Shown: positions 1 to 10,965 of the stretch, piece by piece
Layout: every line of letters starts with the position of its first letter
How positions within the stretch are numbered: position 1 is the stretch's first letter
From: Fragilariopsis cylindrus CCMP1102
Lineage: Eukaryota > Bacillariophyta > Bacillariophyceae > Bacillariales > Bacillariaceae
Length of the DNA stretch: 64,000 nucleotides
Assembly (NCBI GenBank): GCA_900095095.1
Contig: FMBT01000522.1
Coordinates: forward strand, 1-64,000
Reading direction: 5' to 3'
Translations under genes and position numbers: made by a program
The notes under the pieces: generated by a model
Database searches by the model: none
The model's input: only the letters and a program-made list of their open reading frames with translations
What the model was told of the DNA's origin: nothing

Positions 1-57
1 CTAGCAAGAGTCATAAAGATTGCCTGATTACGGTAGTGGTGATAAATCTAACGAGCA

Positions 58-232
58 GAACTGACCATTTCATCTCACGAAGTAGAAGCAAGATACAAAA
101 TACAAACAATGGATGAAATACTGGCGAAAGCAGAAACGAGTAGAATTGATCATTGATCATTTCACGAAGCAGAAGCAAGATACAATATGCATACATTTGA
201 TGAAATACTGGCGGAAGCAAAAAGCTCGTCGA
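58..232. repeat. two-copy tandem repeat, period about 87 bp
   Basis: Two imperfect copies lie head to tail. The segment ACGAAGTAGAAGCAAGATAC at 77 recurs at 164 with one change, and the rest of each unit (ending in TGATGAAATACTGGCG) also matches. The unit is short and no convincing coding frame runs through it. No function can be assigned; it sits upstream of the decayed LRR gene. Confidence 0.8.
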
Positions 233-457
233 CGAGAGAGGTTATGAGTTCGTGGGGTACCTCCCAGACAATATGAATGGAAGATAAATGCATATTGTTT
301 TTCTTGATGTATAAGGCAGGTATATTAGACTATTTACCGTTTTAGATGCTTAAACGAATGACGGGAAGAGCGAGGATTGGTATGCTATAGAACCCCATGA
401 TTTGTTGATTTAGATCCACATTAAGATTGATCCAAAAACTGGCAGGATTACATCTTT

Positions 458-1560
458 GTGTCTGAATGTTTGGGATCACAAATTCAGAGGCATCCCTTTC
501 GCCTGCCACGTATTATCGAATGCCTTCAAAGCCTTGAACGTATTGAGTTGCATCAATGTATACATATTCCAATTGAGTTGGGTAACTTACCGAAATTGAA
601 AAAATTGATTCAGTTTTGTTTTTCGATACCATGTTTGAAATCATTCCAGCTGGACTGCATCTTCCTTCAGTTGAAAAATTGACAATTTTTGAGTCGAATT
701 GGTTCTTCAATGTCATCTTTTTGAAGATATTTTCGAATAAGCTGAAAACTGTGGTTAGTTGGAGCAAAAAGAGCACAATCAGATGGGATTTTAGATTGTC
801 TAACATTAATGATGATTTTGCTTTCGAAACACAGTCTAAGAACAATTAAGATGGCGCGATGTAATCTGAACGAAATTGATTTGGAACGATTGATGTTTGA
901 AGTTCGTCAACGATTTTACTAAACTTCGCACGATTAACATAAATAGGAATGATGTAAAAGTCTTCGAGGTATTGAAGATAGAATCAAGCGTATATCATCA
1001 TCAGCGTCATCATCAGGATCTATAATGATTCCGTGATAATAACCTACGCAGCTTAGGTCTTGGTAGTAACCCTGTCTTACAAGTGCAACGGAATCCAATT
1101 CTGTAAGTGCTACGGAATCAATTCTGTACGAATCCAATTCTGTGTCGAGTCAATGGTTGTCACGAATGATCCAAAGGAAAAAGTAGCATTGCTAACTATC
1201 GTTGATGCATTTGGAATTTCAAGTCTTGATTTGTCACCGGACCAGATTTACGAACAGACGTTGAGCATATCTTACGAATCAACCACGCCGGAAAGAAATT
1301 TATTATGGAAGCTGAAGAGATAACAACAGGTGGTCCAAACAATAATGATGAATCGACTACTATCATAACCATGCATTATGGCCAAAAATACTAGAAAGGG
1401 CGTACAAAAAGTCCTATGAAATTTATCATTATTACGATTGGCATGTACAGGAAGTGAAGGATCGTGAAAGTGTTCATCTGGAATGTTCCATTAGTTCGTC
1501 ATCAAATTCCACTACTGCTTGCAGAAGATCCTGCAAGTCGATTTCGATCTTACGATGATA
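458..1560 (+). pseudogene. decayed leucine-rich-repeat protein gene (diatom type)
   Basis: Three or more frames carry pieces of one LRR-like protein. From about 510 the frame reads L-Q-S-L-E-R-I-E-L, then I-P-I-E-L-G-N-L-P-K-L-K-K-L. A frameshift near 610-625 leads to I-P-A-G-L-H-L-P-S-V-E-K-L-T-I in the next frame. After stops at about 845-960 more fragments follow: D-P-K-E-K-V-A-L-L-T-I at 1170 and W-P-K-I-L-E-R-A-Y-K-K-S-Y-E-I-Y at 1380. LRR proteins in diatoms often end with a tail of this kind (recalled from the family, not searched). Several stops and frame changes, not only homopolymer slips, indicate a real pseudogene. Confidence 0.5.
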
Positions 1561-2174
1561 ACAAGGATAGTGATCGTGAAGTCAAACAAAACAAATACAA
1601 AACGAAACACAGTACGTAATTACTGTAGCACTACCGAAAAGTCTACCTGAAATATTGTCGATGGCGGCATTTTACCAGCGTGTGCCCAACAAAAAGATCT
1701 TGCACACAGGCTGTCGTCGATGTCATCGCTATCAATTATCGTTATAATTCCGGTATAAATCATATGTATGATTCTCGACAACGTTTAATTGTAAACGCAA
1801 AACGAACATATTACCATCCGTTACTATTTGCTAAAGATCTACTATCAACAATTCTTTAGCTACAAGCTACAATGATAAACACTGCTACTTTTTGAAGACA
1901 TGTATTTGCTATTATTATTGTTATTTTTTTTAATTATAAACATTTTGTCTAACTACTATCCATAATACAGTAGGATCTGGCACACCTATTGCATGTCACA
2001 TTCTCGTTCGCATCGCGTCTCTTTTCCTCTATTTTTTTCAAGACCACCTTCCTATATTTCTGAGAGGAGATGCCATCACCTCGCACCTTCTTCCCTCATT
2101 CTTGATGTATTATTTTCTTCTTTTTACTACAAAAATTCAATATCGTTCTTTATTTTAGTTAGCATATCAATATT
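1561..2174. other. intergenic, no gene seen
   Basis: AT-rich sequence with frequent stops in all frames. It holds T-rich tracts near 1910-1940. I see no coding or repeat structure. Confidence 0.5.
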
Positions 2175-2831
2175 TTGTGCTGCCTTAGATCGTTCGATCA
2201 CTTCGTTTTTATAGCATGGTACCCTCAATCTACTTTAGATCCCTTTGGATTACTATTATTTTTCTACGGCGCCAAGGCCAGTGTTTCATTCCCTTTTGGG
2301 GAATATCCAAGTGTGGCAAATTGCGCTGTATGGAGGGTGGATGACGATATCCTTCTCTTCCAACATTTCCAATATTTACAGAAAAGCGATGCCAATCCAT
2401 TCGAATTTGATGCTTGGCTCGTTGTGACTGGCCCAAATGCTGCACGTCGCATGGCTCCAGAATTATTCCACACCCATTTGCCCGTGGATAGGAGTAGAAA
2501 AAGCTTACTCGACGAAAGGAATAGGCGGCAGATTCGGCCAACGGGAAGACTAGCACGAAAGCTTGCCAGACAAGAATGATAGTGACATACAGTTGCCAAG
2601 AAACTCCATGTTCCCGAGTAGTTCGAATTTAAACAGTCGTGTCATCGACATTTGTCGTAGATGAGATCGTCGAGCAAGATAGAGAGCGTTGGCACCAACC
2701 CAGTAAGCAGCCGCTCCTGCGACGGGAGGAGATGTGAGCACGGCGTGTGCTGAACATGCTGCTATCGACGGGTAAAATGCTGCTGCACTTGTCAAAGCAA
2801 GAGGACCCATCATGTTACTGACAGTGCACAC
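2175..2831. other. overlapping open frames, coding strand unresolved
   Basis: A plus-strand frame is open over 2175-2579. Minus-strand frames are open over 2599-2264 and 2831-2550. The 2831-2550 frame is hydrophobic and Ala-rich (P-L-A-L-T-S-A-A-A-F-Y-P-S), which could be a membrane segment. None matches a family I recognise, and none starts or ends with clear gene signals. Base composition is less AT-rich than the flanks, so a small or broken gene is possible. Confidence 0.2.
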
Positions 2832-3504
2832 GGAGACGAGTTGAATGTTGCTGGTACATTCCGAACAAATTTAAATTATGTCGTACACATCCTCATATGC
2901 ATTTTGCCCTTCGAACAAATTTAAAATTAAAGGATAAGCATTTTGCAATGGGACAGACTTAGAGCCCTATTTTCCCACGATTGGCATCCGAAGTGATGAT
3001 GGGCGAACGAGATTGCAAACTACATTTTACAAACTAAAGCATCAATTCGAGGTTTTCGTGAGAAGCCCAAATCGTGGAGTCACCGAACGTTGAACCAATA
3101 AAACTAAGCGAGCCGCCCTTTAAGATGGTTCATTATGAGCAGAGCGTGGGTTTTCAGGTTTTCCTTGTGTCGGTGGTTCCGATTTCTCTGGTTGCCATAC
3201 CGTATCGCACATACATGTCATACTAACGTTGACCCATACTCATGCGTAGAAAGGAGTTTCAACTGTTATTTTATAAATATTGTTAACATCTAACACGCCC
3301 TACCTGTCTTCACACAAGCACAAGCATACCCTTATATTTTCAACAACAAGAACCAGACCCACAACCCGAAACGAAGCGCCAATATCCCCACCCTTTAACC
3401 ATTCGTGTATCCTGTAATACCTTCCTACATATAACACTTACTTATACCCCAACACTTCTTCTGTGGTAATAGCAAATCTTCATACAAATAACAATTTTTC
3501 AATC
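2832..3504. other. intergenic and upstream region of the 3505 gene
   Basis: No open frame of note. The last 200 bases are pyrimidine- and CA-rich (CACAAGCACAAGC, ACCAGACCCACAACCC), which fits a 5' leader of the next gene. No TATA element is assigned. Confidence 0.4.
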
Positions 3505-4014
3505 ATGTGCGTGAATAACAATAATAGCGTACAATCCGATACCCACGTCGTCGTTGGGGTCACCAGTAGAGGATATCACTGTAAGGTTTGTCAGAAGAAA
3601 GGTGGATATGAACAATGTCATCATAACCATAAAATTCACGATCTTGTTGATGCTAATTCAGGTACGACTACTCCTATGACAGAGTTAATTGATGAAATTA
3701 CCAGATTGGAACAAGAAATTTCTACGATGGAAGAAAATCATCAGCAGCAGCAGCAGCAGCAGCAGGGTTTGACCACCCCCACCTCAATTACTGAAAACCG
3801 TAATAATCCATTTGCTTCGACTAATTCTACGATGGGTAATATTCGTGTCAATCGTCATGGGTTAGCACGTGGTTACATTACCATCGATAACTTTTCTAAT
3901 ACGATCGCGCCATCCACCCGATCGTCATCGTCGTTGACGGCTGGTAGTACGAGCGTAGAAGATCCTGATGACAGTCTTCTCTGCAATCTCATGGAAAAAT
4001 GTGGGTTGGAATGA
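3505..4014 (+). CDS. small Cys/His-rich hypothetical protein
   Basis: 169-residue protein starting with M-C-V-N-N-N-N; the longer frame upstream begins only with GTG, so the ATG at 3505 is preferred. Near residue 22 a cluster reads G-Y-H-C-K-V-C-Q-K-K-G-G-Y-E-Q-C-H-H-N-H, that is C-x2-C-x8-C-H-x2-H, which looks like a metal-binding knuckle. A short acidic helix (L-I-D-E-I-T-R-L-E-Q-E-I-S) and an eight-residue Gln run follow. The rest is Ser/Thr/Asn-rich and probably disordered. The family is not recognised. The gene is single-exon and convergent with the POLD3-like gene. Confidence 0.6.
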   Translation: MCVNNNNSVQSDTHVVVGVTSRGYHCKVCQKKGGYEQCHHNHKIHDLVDANSGTTTPMTELIDEITRLEQEISTMEENHQQQQQQQQGLTTPTSITENRNNPFASTNSTMGNIRVNRHGLARGYITIDNFSNTIAPSTRSSSSLTAGSTSVEDPDDSLLCNLMEKCGLE

Positions 4015-4185
4015 ATAAATAAAGATGATCAAGTAAATAGGAGGGATAGATCGATGATTAATTCGACTCGACTCGACTCGAGACCGAGAACTGCGTTGTA
4101 CGGTCAAGAATAGATATGTAATGTTGATGATAATAATTTCGTAATTTGGATATGACCGAACGAATTTACGAATCTCACATGACAT

Positions 4186-4722
4186 AACGAGCTAACGAAC
4201 TAATTAAAGAACTAACTAACTAAATAACTTAACATCTAAATAACACAAATAACTATCACTAGTAATTTCACATGCCAATAATCCGTCATAAAGCTCTTTT
4301 TATACACACATAATAGGATTGGAGTACTAATACATTTCACGTAGGTTAGTGAAACTGCTCTTTTGTTGTCCGTTTCACAGATTGTATGTCCTCCTAATAT
4401 CTACAGTACTACCATACTTGCATGAAATAAATACTGGAGCGAGAATGAAGGTAGGAATCATTGATAAGTTTTATACATATAGGATAGAATTTTGGTTATG
4501 CAGTTATGGACTACATTTTATGTGTTTTATAAATGCATCTTATTTTATTTTTTATTATAGTGTTTTTTTCTGCTACTATTGATTTCCCCGTACATGTAGT
4601 ATCTGGTGTGGGGTATATTGTATCGTGTTGTATATTCTTGTTTTGCTTATTTCTGCTTCTTCTTTTCTTTCTTTTTCATTTCTTTTCGTTCCGTTCCACT
4701 ATTAATTCATTATATTCGTTCA
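4186..4722. other. convergent intergenic region
   Basis: Lies between the 3' ends of the 3505 gene and the POLD3-like gene. The (CGACT)n run at 4066-4081 just upstream, and AT- or T-rich stretches here, are the only structure. Short open frames in the T-rich part (4533-4821) are low-complexity and are not believed. Confidence 0.5.
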
Positions 4723-6499
4723 TTATTTCTTTTTAACTGCAAAGAAACCAGAAATAGATCCCTGTTTCATATCACTTGCAGCTTTTTTCTTTGTAACATT
4801 AATTATAATTTTACTTTCTGAGTTTGAAGATTTTGATGATGTATACGACGACGACGATGTTTTATTCTTTTGTTTTTCTTCTTCATCATCATCAGTATCA
4901 ATTTCAATCCAAACTTCTTCTGTGGTTGTTACTAAATACCCTTGTGCATTTACAGCAGTTTTTTTCTTTAATCGTTTTACGTTTTTTCTTTTTTCGACCA
5001 CCATTACCATCCTCATTATCTTGACTTGCACTTGCATTTGCAACTTTCTTCTTGGTAATAGCAAATGCATCCATTGCACCACGAACTAATACTGGTTTGT
5101 TATCTTCCATATTGTCATCTTCTTCATCACCTAATGCATCAATCATAGCATCCTGTTCAATTTGTTTTTTAATAATTTCTTTTGATTTTATACGTCTATT
5201 ATTCATTTCATCTTCATCCTCCGAATCTTCATCTTCATCACCAATAAAATCATCTGCTGTACCAACAACATTTTTCTCCTTCTTTTTCATATCATCATCA
5301 TCGTCATGTGACTGTGATGATGATACTGATGGACGAGTACGTTTCGTAAATGCAGCTGGAATTTTCTTCTTCTTCTTATCATTATTACTATTGACGTCAG
5401 CAACATCAACAGCAACAGCAACGGCAACAGAGGTAGACTTTTTTTCTACAGACTTCTTTTTCTTGACGACAGCAGCAGTAGCAAACATGTTCTTCTTTGT
5501 TTTTCCTACAGCAGCAGTTTTTGTAGTAGCAGCTTTTGTAGTAGAAGTATCTTTATCTTTGTTATTAAAGAATGTTTTTCGCTGTGGTTGGTTTAGAAAT
5601 TTTATTACTTGTGGCATTATTTGTAATTTTGACACGTTTATGCCATGTTTTTTCAATTGCTGTTACTGGTTTATTATCATCCTTTACACCTAATGCCGAT
5701 GAATGTTTGATATAACATAATTCATTATCATAATACCAGACAATATTTTGATCGGAAATTTGATCTCTTAAAAATGACATATCTTGTTCATGGATGGAAT
5801 CTATTGGATCTAATGATTGAATTGATTGAAGTGCAAATATTATTGCATTATCAGGAATAGTATTTGTATTATCATGCTTACGTTTTGAATTTAGATTGAA
5901 TTCTTTAGAAAAAAGAAAAAATGAACGAAGAAAAAAAAGGTGAGTGTTGGCATGCATTTCATTTAGGAGAATCTAAAACAAAACACAACACAACGCCAAC
6001 GCAACGCAACGCAACCACAAACACAGATACATTCCATTCCATTTGTTTTTTGTTGTTCAACGTAACGGTAACGTAACGCAACGCAACGCAACGCAACGGT
6101 AACGGTAACGTAAACGTAAAACGTACCAGTCGTTTTGTATTCATGTGGAATACCACCTTTATTATCCGAAGATACAGGAGTTGTATATTCCTTAATAGTA
6201 CATAATGTTGGAATATATTTATTATTATTATTACTATTATTATTACTACCATCTCCTTGTCGTCGTCCATCCATAAATAATTCACGTAATAATTGTGATC
6301 CTTCATAACGACTTATCGCATGCCCATCATCATTATCGTCATTGTTATCATTGTTGTCATCATTATTGTCATTATTATAATGACGACAATGTTGTTGAAT
6401 CCGTTGACTTGTTACTAATGATTCCTCATCATGTAACCATGATAAGACTTGTTCTTTTACTCCGCTGCTGATGCTGCTGCTGTTGCTGGTGGACATCAT
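4723..6499 (-). CDS. POLD3: DNA polymerase delta subunit 3 (p66/Pol32)-like; two apparent frameshifts
   Basis: Accessory subunit of replicative DNA polymerase delta, nuclear. Exon 1 (6499-6127) encodes a small helical domain (V-K-E-Q-V-L-S-W-L-H-D-E). A GTACGT...AAAG intron (6126-5903) follows. Exon 2 (5902-4723) has I-I-F-A-L-Q-S-I-Q-S-L, then long Lys/Asp/Glu-rich disordered sequence. The extreme C-terminus is Q-G-S-I-S-G-F-F-A-V-K-K-K, a canonical PCNA-binding PIP box (Q-x-x-I-x-x-F-F) placed as in POLD3. Two one-base insertions break exon 2: near 5565-5572 (reads CTT-TAA) and in the 7-T run at 4959-4965. With both corrected the length is a multiple of three, about 516 residues. Identity rests on the PIP box, architecture and size; the N-terminal match is weak. 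Confidence 0.65.
6030..6126. repeat. (ACGCA)n / (AACGGT)n microsatellite inside the POLD3-like intron
   Basis: The intron of the minus-strand gene contains runs such as AACGCAACGCAACGCAAC near 6000 and ACGCAACGCAACGCAACGCA near 6075, plus AACGGTAACGGTAACG next to the donor. It also creates spurious open frames across the intron on the minus strand. Confidence 0.8.
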
Positions 6500-7021
6500 A
6501 TTTTATAGTTAGCTAGCTTTTAAAAAAGGAGGGAGTTTGTTTGTTGTTGTTGTTGCTGTTGTATTGTGGCTGTAATCATAAAATGAGACAGCACCACATT
6601 GTTGCTTTTTTGCATATCCACTACTAGGTAAGCACTAACGGTAGTTAGTTGAAGTGTACTTTGCTGAATGTCATTTTTATTGCTTTTTTTTTATTAGAAA
6701 AACGAAGCGCGTACAATGTACTACCGTACGCGCCAAAAAATTAATAATGATTGAAATTGAATTGATTCTTTTGACAGGGCCAAATATATATGCCAATAAG
6801 ACACTAAGCTAGCTCAAAAATATAATAGTCCTACTGTACTAGCACTACTTTTCATCATAACAGTATACTCCGCGATGAAACATCTCACCACGCACGACTC
6901 CCTCACGTGAAAGACATCACAAGCCAAGATCAAAGATCCTAACAAGCATGAGAAGTAGGATAGAAGAAGTGATCATCATCAGTCGTCGTACATATAATTA
7001 TACTCAGCATAAAGATAAATC
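6500..7021. promoter_or_regulatory. divergent intergenic region, POLD3-like / 7022 gene
   Basis: About 520 bases separate the start codons of two divergently transcribed genes, so both core promoters should lie here. The sequence is AT-rich, with a T-rich block at 6678-6693 and GCGCGTACAATGTACTACCGTACGCGC at 6707-6733, an imperfect palindrome around the GTACNGTAC core. No named element can be assigned. Confidence 0.4.
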
Positions 7022-7642
7022 ATGACGGAAAAGATGATTATTGCAGATGCAGAAGTAGAAGCAGAACCAGTAGAACCAGTAGAAGCAGTAGAAGCAGTAG
7101 AAGAAGACTTTGTGAAGTTACTTCCCGATAATATGAATAGTAGTGGTAGAAGTTCAAAAAACAAAAATTGTGTTCGATTCGGTACAGTGACAGTACGTAA
7201 TTATGGTATGACATTAGGTACAAATCCAGCAACATCGATTGGATCACCGGTATGTTTAGAATGGAAATATGAACAACTCCAATCTGTATTAATTGATGAC
7301 TATGAGACTACCAAGAATTTTGGTCGAATACAGATACAAAATTTGAAAACAGGTAAAGTAAAAAATAGATCACCCAGAGAATTTTATTTAAATTATTATA
7401 AACGACGTGGTATATTAGAAAGAGCAGGATTTACCGACAAAGATTTTACATCTACTGAACGTCAAATTAAATATGAAAGATTACAACGTAAGATAACGTT
7501 ATATCAAAGTTTTCCAGTACTATATCTGAAATCATGGAAAATTGCCAGTGCTCAACGAAAATCCAAAACATTTGTTCGTAACTATCGTAAGGAACATCAA
7601 TACTTCAGAAGTAAGCCACCAGAAAAAAAAAATCAAAAGTAA
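7022..7642 (+). CDS. diatom-family hypothetical protein (V-R-F-G-T-V type)
   Basis: 206 residues, single exon, ATG at 7022. The N-terminus is acidic with an E-P-V/E-A-V repeat (residues 9-27). The core at about residues 50-80 reads V-R-F-G-T-V-T-V-R-N-Y, then L-G-T-N-P-A-T-S-I-G-S-P-V-C-L-E-W. I recall a diatom-expanded family with a V-x-F-x-x-V-x-I-R-x-Y ... L-G-D-N-P signature of unknown function; this is recollection, not a search. The C-terminal half is basic (R-K-I-T, K-S-W-K, F-V-R-N-Y-R-K-E) and probably helical. No signal peptide or membrane segment. Function unknown. Confidence 0.75.
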   Translation: MTEKMIIADAEVEAEPVEPVEAVEAVEEDFVKLLPDNMNSSGRSSKNKNCVRFGTVTVRNYGMTLGTNPATSIGSPVCLEWKYEQLQSVLIDDYETTKNFGRIQIQNLKTGKVKNRSPREFYLNYYKRRGILERAGFTDKDFTSTERQIKYERLQRKITLYQSFPVLYLKSWKIASAQRKSKTFVRNYRKEHQYFRSKPPEKKNQK

Positions 7643-8327
7643 ATAATTAAATAACAGGAAATATACATACGTCCGTCCATACGTACACTACTACTACAAG
7701 AAAAGCATATCCAAATGAAGAATGAGAATCCCTCATCATCCTCATCATTATCTGGTAATAATAATCTAAGAAAGTTGAATGATATATTGGTGCAAATCTT
7801 GTGTATTTAAAAAGTTGTAAAAGATGACCCACACGAAAAAGAAGCATTATTGACATTTCTCAAAACTTTTACCAGGATTTCAAGTTTTGGGGTATCAATA
7901 AGCTTTGAAGATCCTTATGACTCGGACGTTGGGTACTTGTTCAGGATAATCTGGAAGCGGTAATATAGTATTAATTCTTGGGAATACAATGCAAACGAGA
8001 GAATATGACGAATTAGCAAAATGAGGAATGTGGTTTGGAACATAATCTTCACAAATATTACAGTACTGGGAAGTTAAAAAGCGGATCGAATTGATATAAT
8101 CATCAGGCACGTCCCGGCGATGGAGACTACCGGTAATATCCGTTTCGATCGAACGCAGTGGACCTGCTATCTATAACACGGGGGTTGGTATTCAAATACG
8201 TTTTTACTATGAAAATAAATCATATCTAACAGGTATCCAACAAATGATTGTATAATAGTATATTTGTATTCTTCTTAATAAAATAGTTGCACAGTTATAT
8301 AATATATTTGTGCGTATCTTGCGCCAT
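7643..8327. other. intergenic, possible decayed sequence
   Basis: Open frames here are short and lack recognisable domains. A minus-strand frame at 8110-7895 (71 codons) has a nearly normal composition with several Cys and Pro, but no family is recognised. Confidence 0.35.
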
Positions 8328-9376
8328 CTATAATCGTAGATGAGATGTGATAATCTTGTAGATAAGATCGCGTACCTTGATGTTTTCGTATTCGCCAGTC
8401 TTCTTCAGAACCTCCAAACATTTTGAGAGAACATCTTGATCTTGAATGTATATCTTTGTCACGTAATCATTGAGAACAATCATACGAAGAGTAATAAATG
8501 CACGTCCGAGTGAAATTGAAGCGTCATCACCGTCAGCAGATTTGAACCGGGAGACAATATCGATTCTCGCATTGAATAAGGCGATTGCTCGATCATTACT
8601 TATCAATATCATTCATCGCACACTTTCTACAGTTGACATCATAATTTGCATTTACTATACTTTCTAAAGTATAAGATACGTCTTTTCGTAGTCTTTGAAG
8701 CAAAAGCATCGTCAGCAGGTACGGATTTGAGTCGAGAGATGACATCAATTTTCGTATCGAACAAGGCAACTGATCGATTGTTATCGGCTCAGTGTATCTT
8801 TCTTCGCATTCTTTTTAAATGTGATGTTCCGTAAGGCTCTCCATATAAAGTGCACCGCGGTTAGCTGCGGAACGTCTTCCCCCCTCAGTGTATTCTTCGC
8901 TCGCATCAAAGATGAAGCTACAAGAAGTATTGTTTTCTTATTCTTTTTCCCCAAGACTTTTATTAGCAATGGCACCGAGACTTCTCTTTTTTCTCGACGA
9001 AAGGCGACGACGGGAGACTATCGTGACAACTTCCCACCCTCAATTCGTCACTTTCAGTGTTGTGGTAACAAATCTGTTCCATAGAAAAAAAGTCTGGGAC
9101 AACAGCAAAAAACACAACCTCTTCCTCGCTCGTAGCTCGGTTCAAAGGTAGGAATTAATCAACAAACAATAAAACAACAGTATCGGTATCACCCAGTCGT
9201 GTTTTCAGACACGACTCAGAAAACTTTTTAGTTGAAGTAAAATCGACGTAGCCGGGATTGATTTGAATAGAAAAAGCGAAAGATCTCGTAATCTCTGCTT
9301 CTTCGGTAAACGTTAAATATGTACGTGAACAAGAAAGTGAACTCTTTTTAAGATCTCGACGATTGCTACGACGCAC
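8328..9376 (-). pseudogene. possible decayed minus-strand gene, family unknown
   Basis: Several minus-strand frames follow one another: 9376-9155 (begins M-R-R-S-N-R-R-D-L-K-K), 9145-8963, 8975-8781 and 8612-8328 (ends V-R-D-L-I-Y-K-I-I-T-S-H-L-R-L). The last is helical and could be an armadillo-like or regulatory helix bundle. Frame changes between pieces do not fall at clear splice sites. An internal duplication is visible: the stretch at 8536-8610 recurs diverged at 8711-8790. Either a diverged multi-exon gene or a pseudogene. Confidence 0.25.
8527..8795. repeat. diverged tandem duplication of about 85 bp
   Basis: The stretch beginning CGTCAGCAGATTTGAACC at 8530 is repeated from 8711 as CGTCAGCAGGTACGGATTTG. 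Both copies continue with GAGA-rich sequence, then TTCGNATTGAAYAAGGC and GATCGATTGTTA-like text. Divergence is roughly one base in four, so the duplication is old. It supports the view that this region derives from a repeat-containing protein. Confidence 0.55.
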
Positions 9377-9541
9377 TACTTCAAGTAGTAGCTATTATGT
9401 ACCGTAGCCTTCCATATTGCACAATGCCAAGAGTTCTGAGTTGTGACTCTTGTTCGTATCACTCAACAGACTAACAAACTTATACAAACATCACAAACAA
9501 GCTAATCACCCTTTTTAAATAGCATCTCAAAATAAATCATC

Positions 9542-10609
9542 ATGTCAACATCAGCAGCAGCAGCAACTGGAACTACGAGTACAGGTAAACAAGATTTAGT
9601 TACAATTCGAGAAGGAAGTGAAGAAAATATTATCATTCCAACATTTAAATTAGCATCTGGATATGAAATGCCTGTGGTCGCATATGGAACATTTCGATCA
9701 AATCCAGGTGAGGTGTATGAGTGTATCATGAATGCAATTAAAATTGGTTATCGTCATTTTGATTGTGCACATGTGTATGGGAATGAAAAAGAAATTGGTA
9801 AAGCATTTAATGATGCAATCTTCGGCGAACAAAAATTAGTCACACGTGATGAATTATTTATTACTGGTAAATTATGGAATTCTGATCATGGAACAGATAT
9901 TGTATCAAAGGCATGTGACTATTCATTAAATAATTTAGGTATTGACTATTTTGATTTATATTTAATACATTTTCCTATTGCATGGAAGCATACCGGTATC
10001 GATACACCGGGATGGGGTAAATCAGAATTAGATAATGATACATCCCTTATTGATACATGGCGTGAAATGGAAAAATTAGTGGCATCTAAAAAATGTCGAT
10101 CCATTGGTGTATCAAATTATCCATTATTATTATTACATGACTTAACATGTCAAGCAAATGTTCCGGTGAGTTGTAATCAAATTGAAACACATGTTTATTA
10201 TCAACGTGAAAGTTTAATCAATTATTGTCTATCAAGAAATATTTGTGTCACGGCCCATACGCCATTAGGTGGTGGGAATGCAAATGAAGTATGGACAAAT
10301 TCGTCATCACCAATAGATGATCCAATTGTAAAAGAAATTGCTGCCGGAAAAGACAAGAATGTAACACCAGCACAGGTACTATTGCGATTTTTACTACAAT
10401 CTGGTGTAGTTGTTTTACCTAAAAGTATTAAAACATCAAGAATGGAAGAAAATATTACATTATTTGGTATGAATTTATCCGATGACGAGATGAATAAATT
10501 ACGTACATTGGATAAATATGTTAGTTATAAAACAAATCCAAATCCGTTAGAAAGTTTTATAGGTGGACCAGATTGTTTCACTGATAAAGGTACTGATATT
10601 TTTGATTAA
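9542..10609 (+). CDS. aldo/keto reductase family protein
   Basis: NAD(P)H-dependent oxidoreductase that interconverts carbonyls and alcohols. 355 residues, single exon, ATG at 9542 (a Ser/Ala/Thr linker precedes the barrel). The AKR catalytic tetrad is visible: D74 and Y79 in R-H-F-D-C-A-H-V-Y-G-N-E, K110 in T-G-K-L-W-N, and H143 in L-I-H-F-P. Further family marks are R-S-I-G-V-S-N-Y, the barrel strand S-C-N-Q-I-E, and the cofactor-binding segment V-V-L-P-K-S-I-K near residue 303. Length fits the family (about 300-340) plus the N-terminal extension. No targeting peptide is obvious, so it is probably cytosolic. The exact substrate cannot be told. Confidence 0.93.
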   Translation: MSTSAAAATGTTSTGKQDLVTIREGSEENIIIPTFKLASGYEMPVVAYGTFRSNPGEVYECIMNAIKIGYRHFDCAHVYGNEKEIGKAFNDAIFGEQKLVTRDELFITGKLWNSDHGTDIVSKACDYSLNNLGIDYFDLYLIHFPIAWKHTGIDTPGWGKSELDNDTSLIDTWREMEKLVASKKCRSIGVSNYPLLLLHDLTCQANVPVSCNQIETHVYYQRESLINYCLSRNICVTAHTPLGGGNANEVWTNSSSPIDDPIVKEIAAGKDKNVTPAQVLLRFLLQSGVVVLPKSIKTSRMEENITLFGMNLSDDEMNKLRTLDKYVSYKTNPNPLESFIGGPDCFTDKGTDIFD

Positions 10610-10965
10610 TAAGTGTAAATGAAGCGAGAGTCAACGTAAAAGTAAAATATTCAACGTAATATTTAAGAGAAATTAAATAGTTATTGATATAACTACAATA
10701 TCAGCTAATAATATTTTTCGTGTGAAGTCTTTCTTTTTCTTCTGGGTAATTCTCCTTGTGTTGTTTTTATGAATCTAATATTCCCTGTAAAAGATAGGAG
10801 AAATCATGACGTCTTCAAGTCATGTTCTCCCGAATTGATGATAGCTTATGATCTATGTCGAATATATCGTATATATGTAATATCATGCATAGCATTGTAG
10901 CTATAGTTATACTGTTTGTACATAATGTAATACCATCCCTTACTGGTACATACTGTTTAAACTAC
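10610..10965. other. convergent intergenic region
   Basis: AT-rich spacer between the 3' ends of the aldo/keto reductase and DUF6824 genes. AATAAA-like motifs are absent in exact form. No repeat or open frame of note. Confidence 0.5.
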
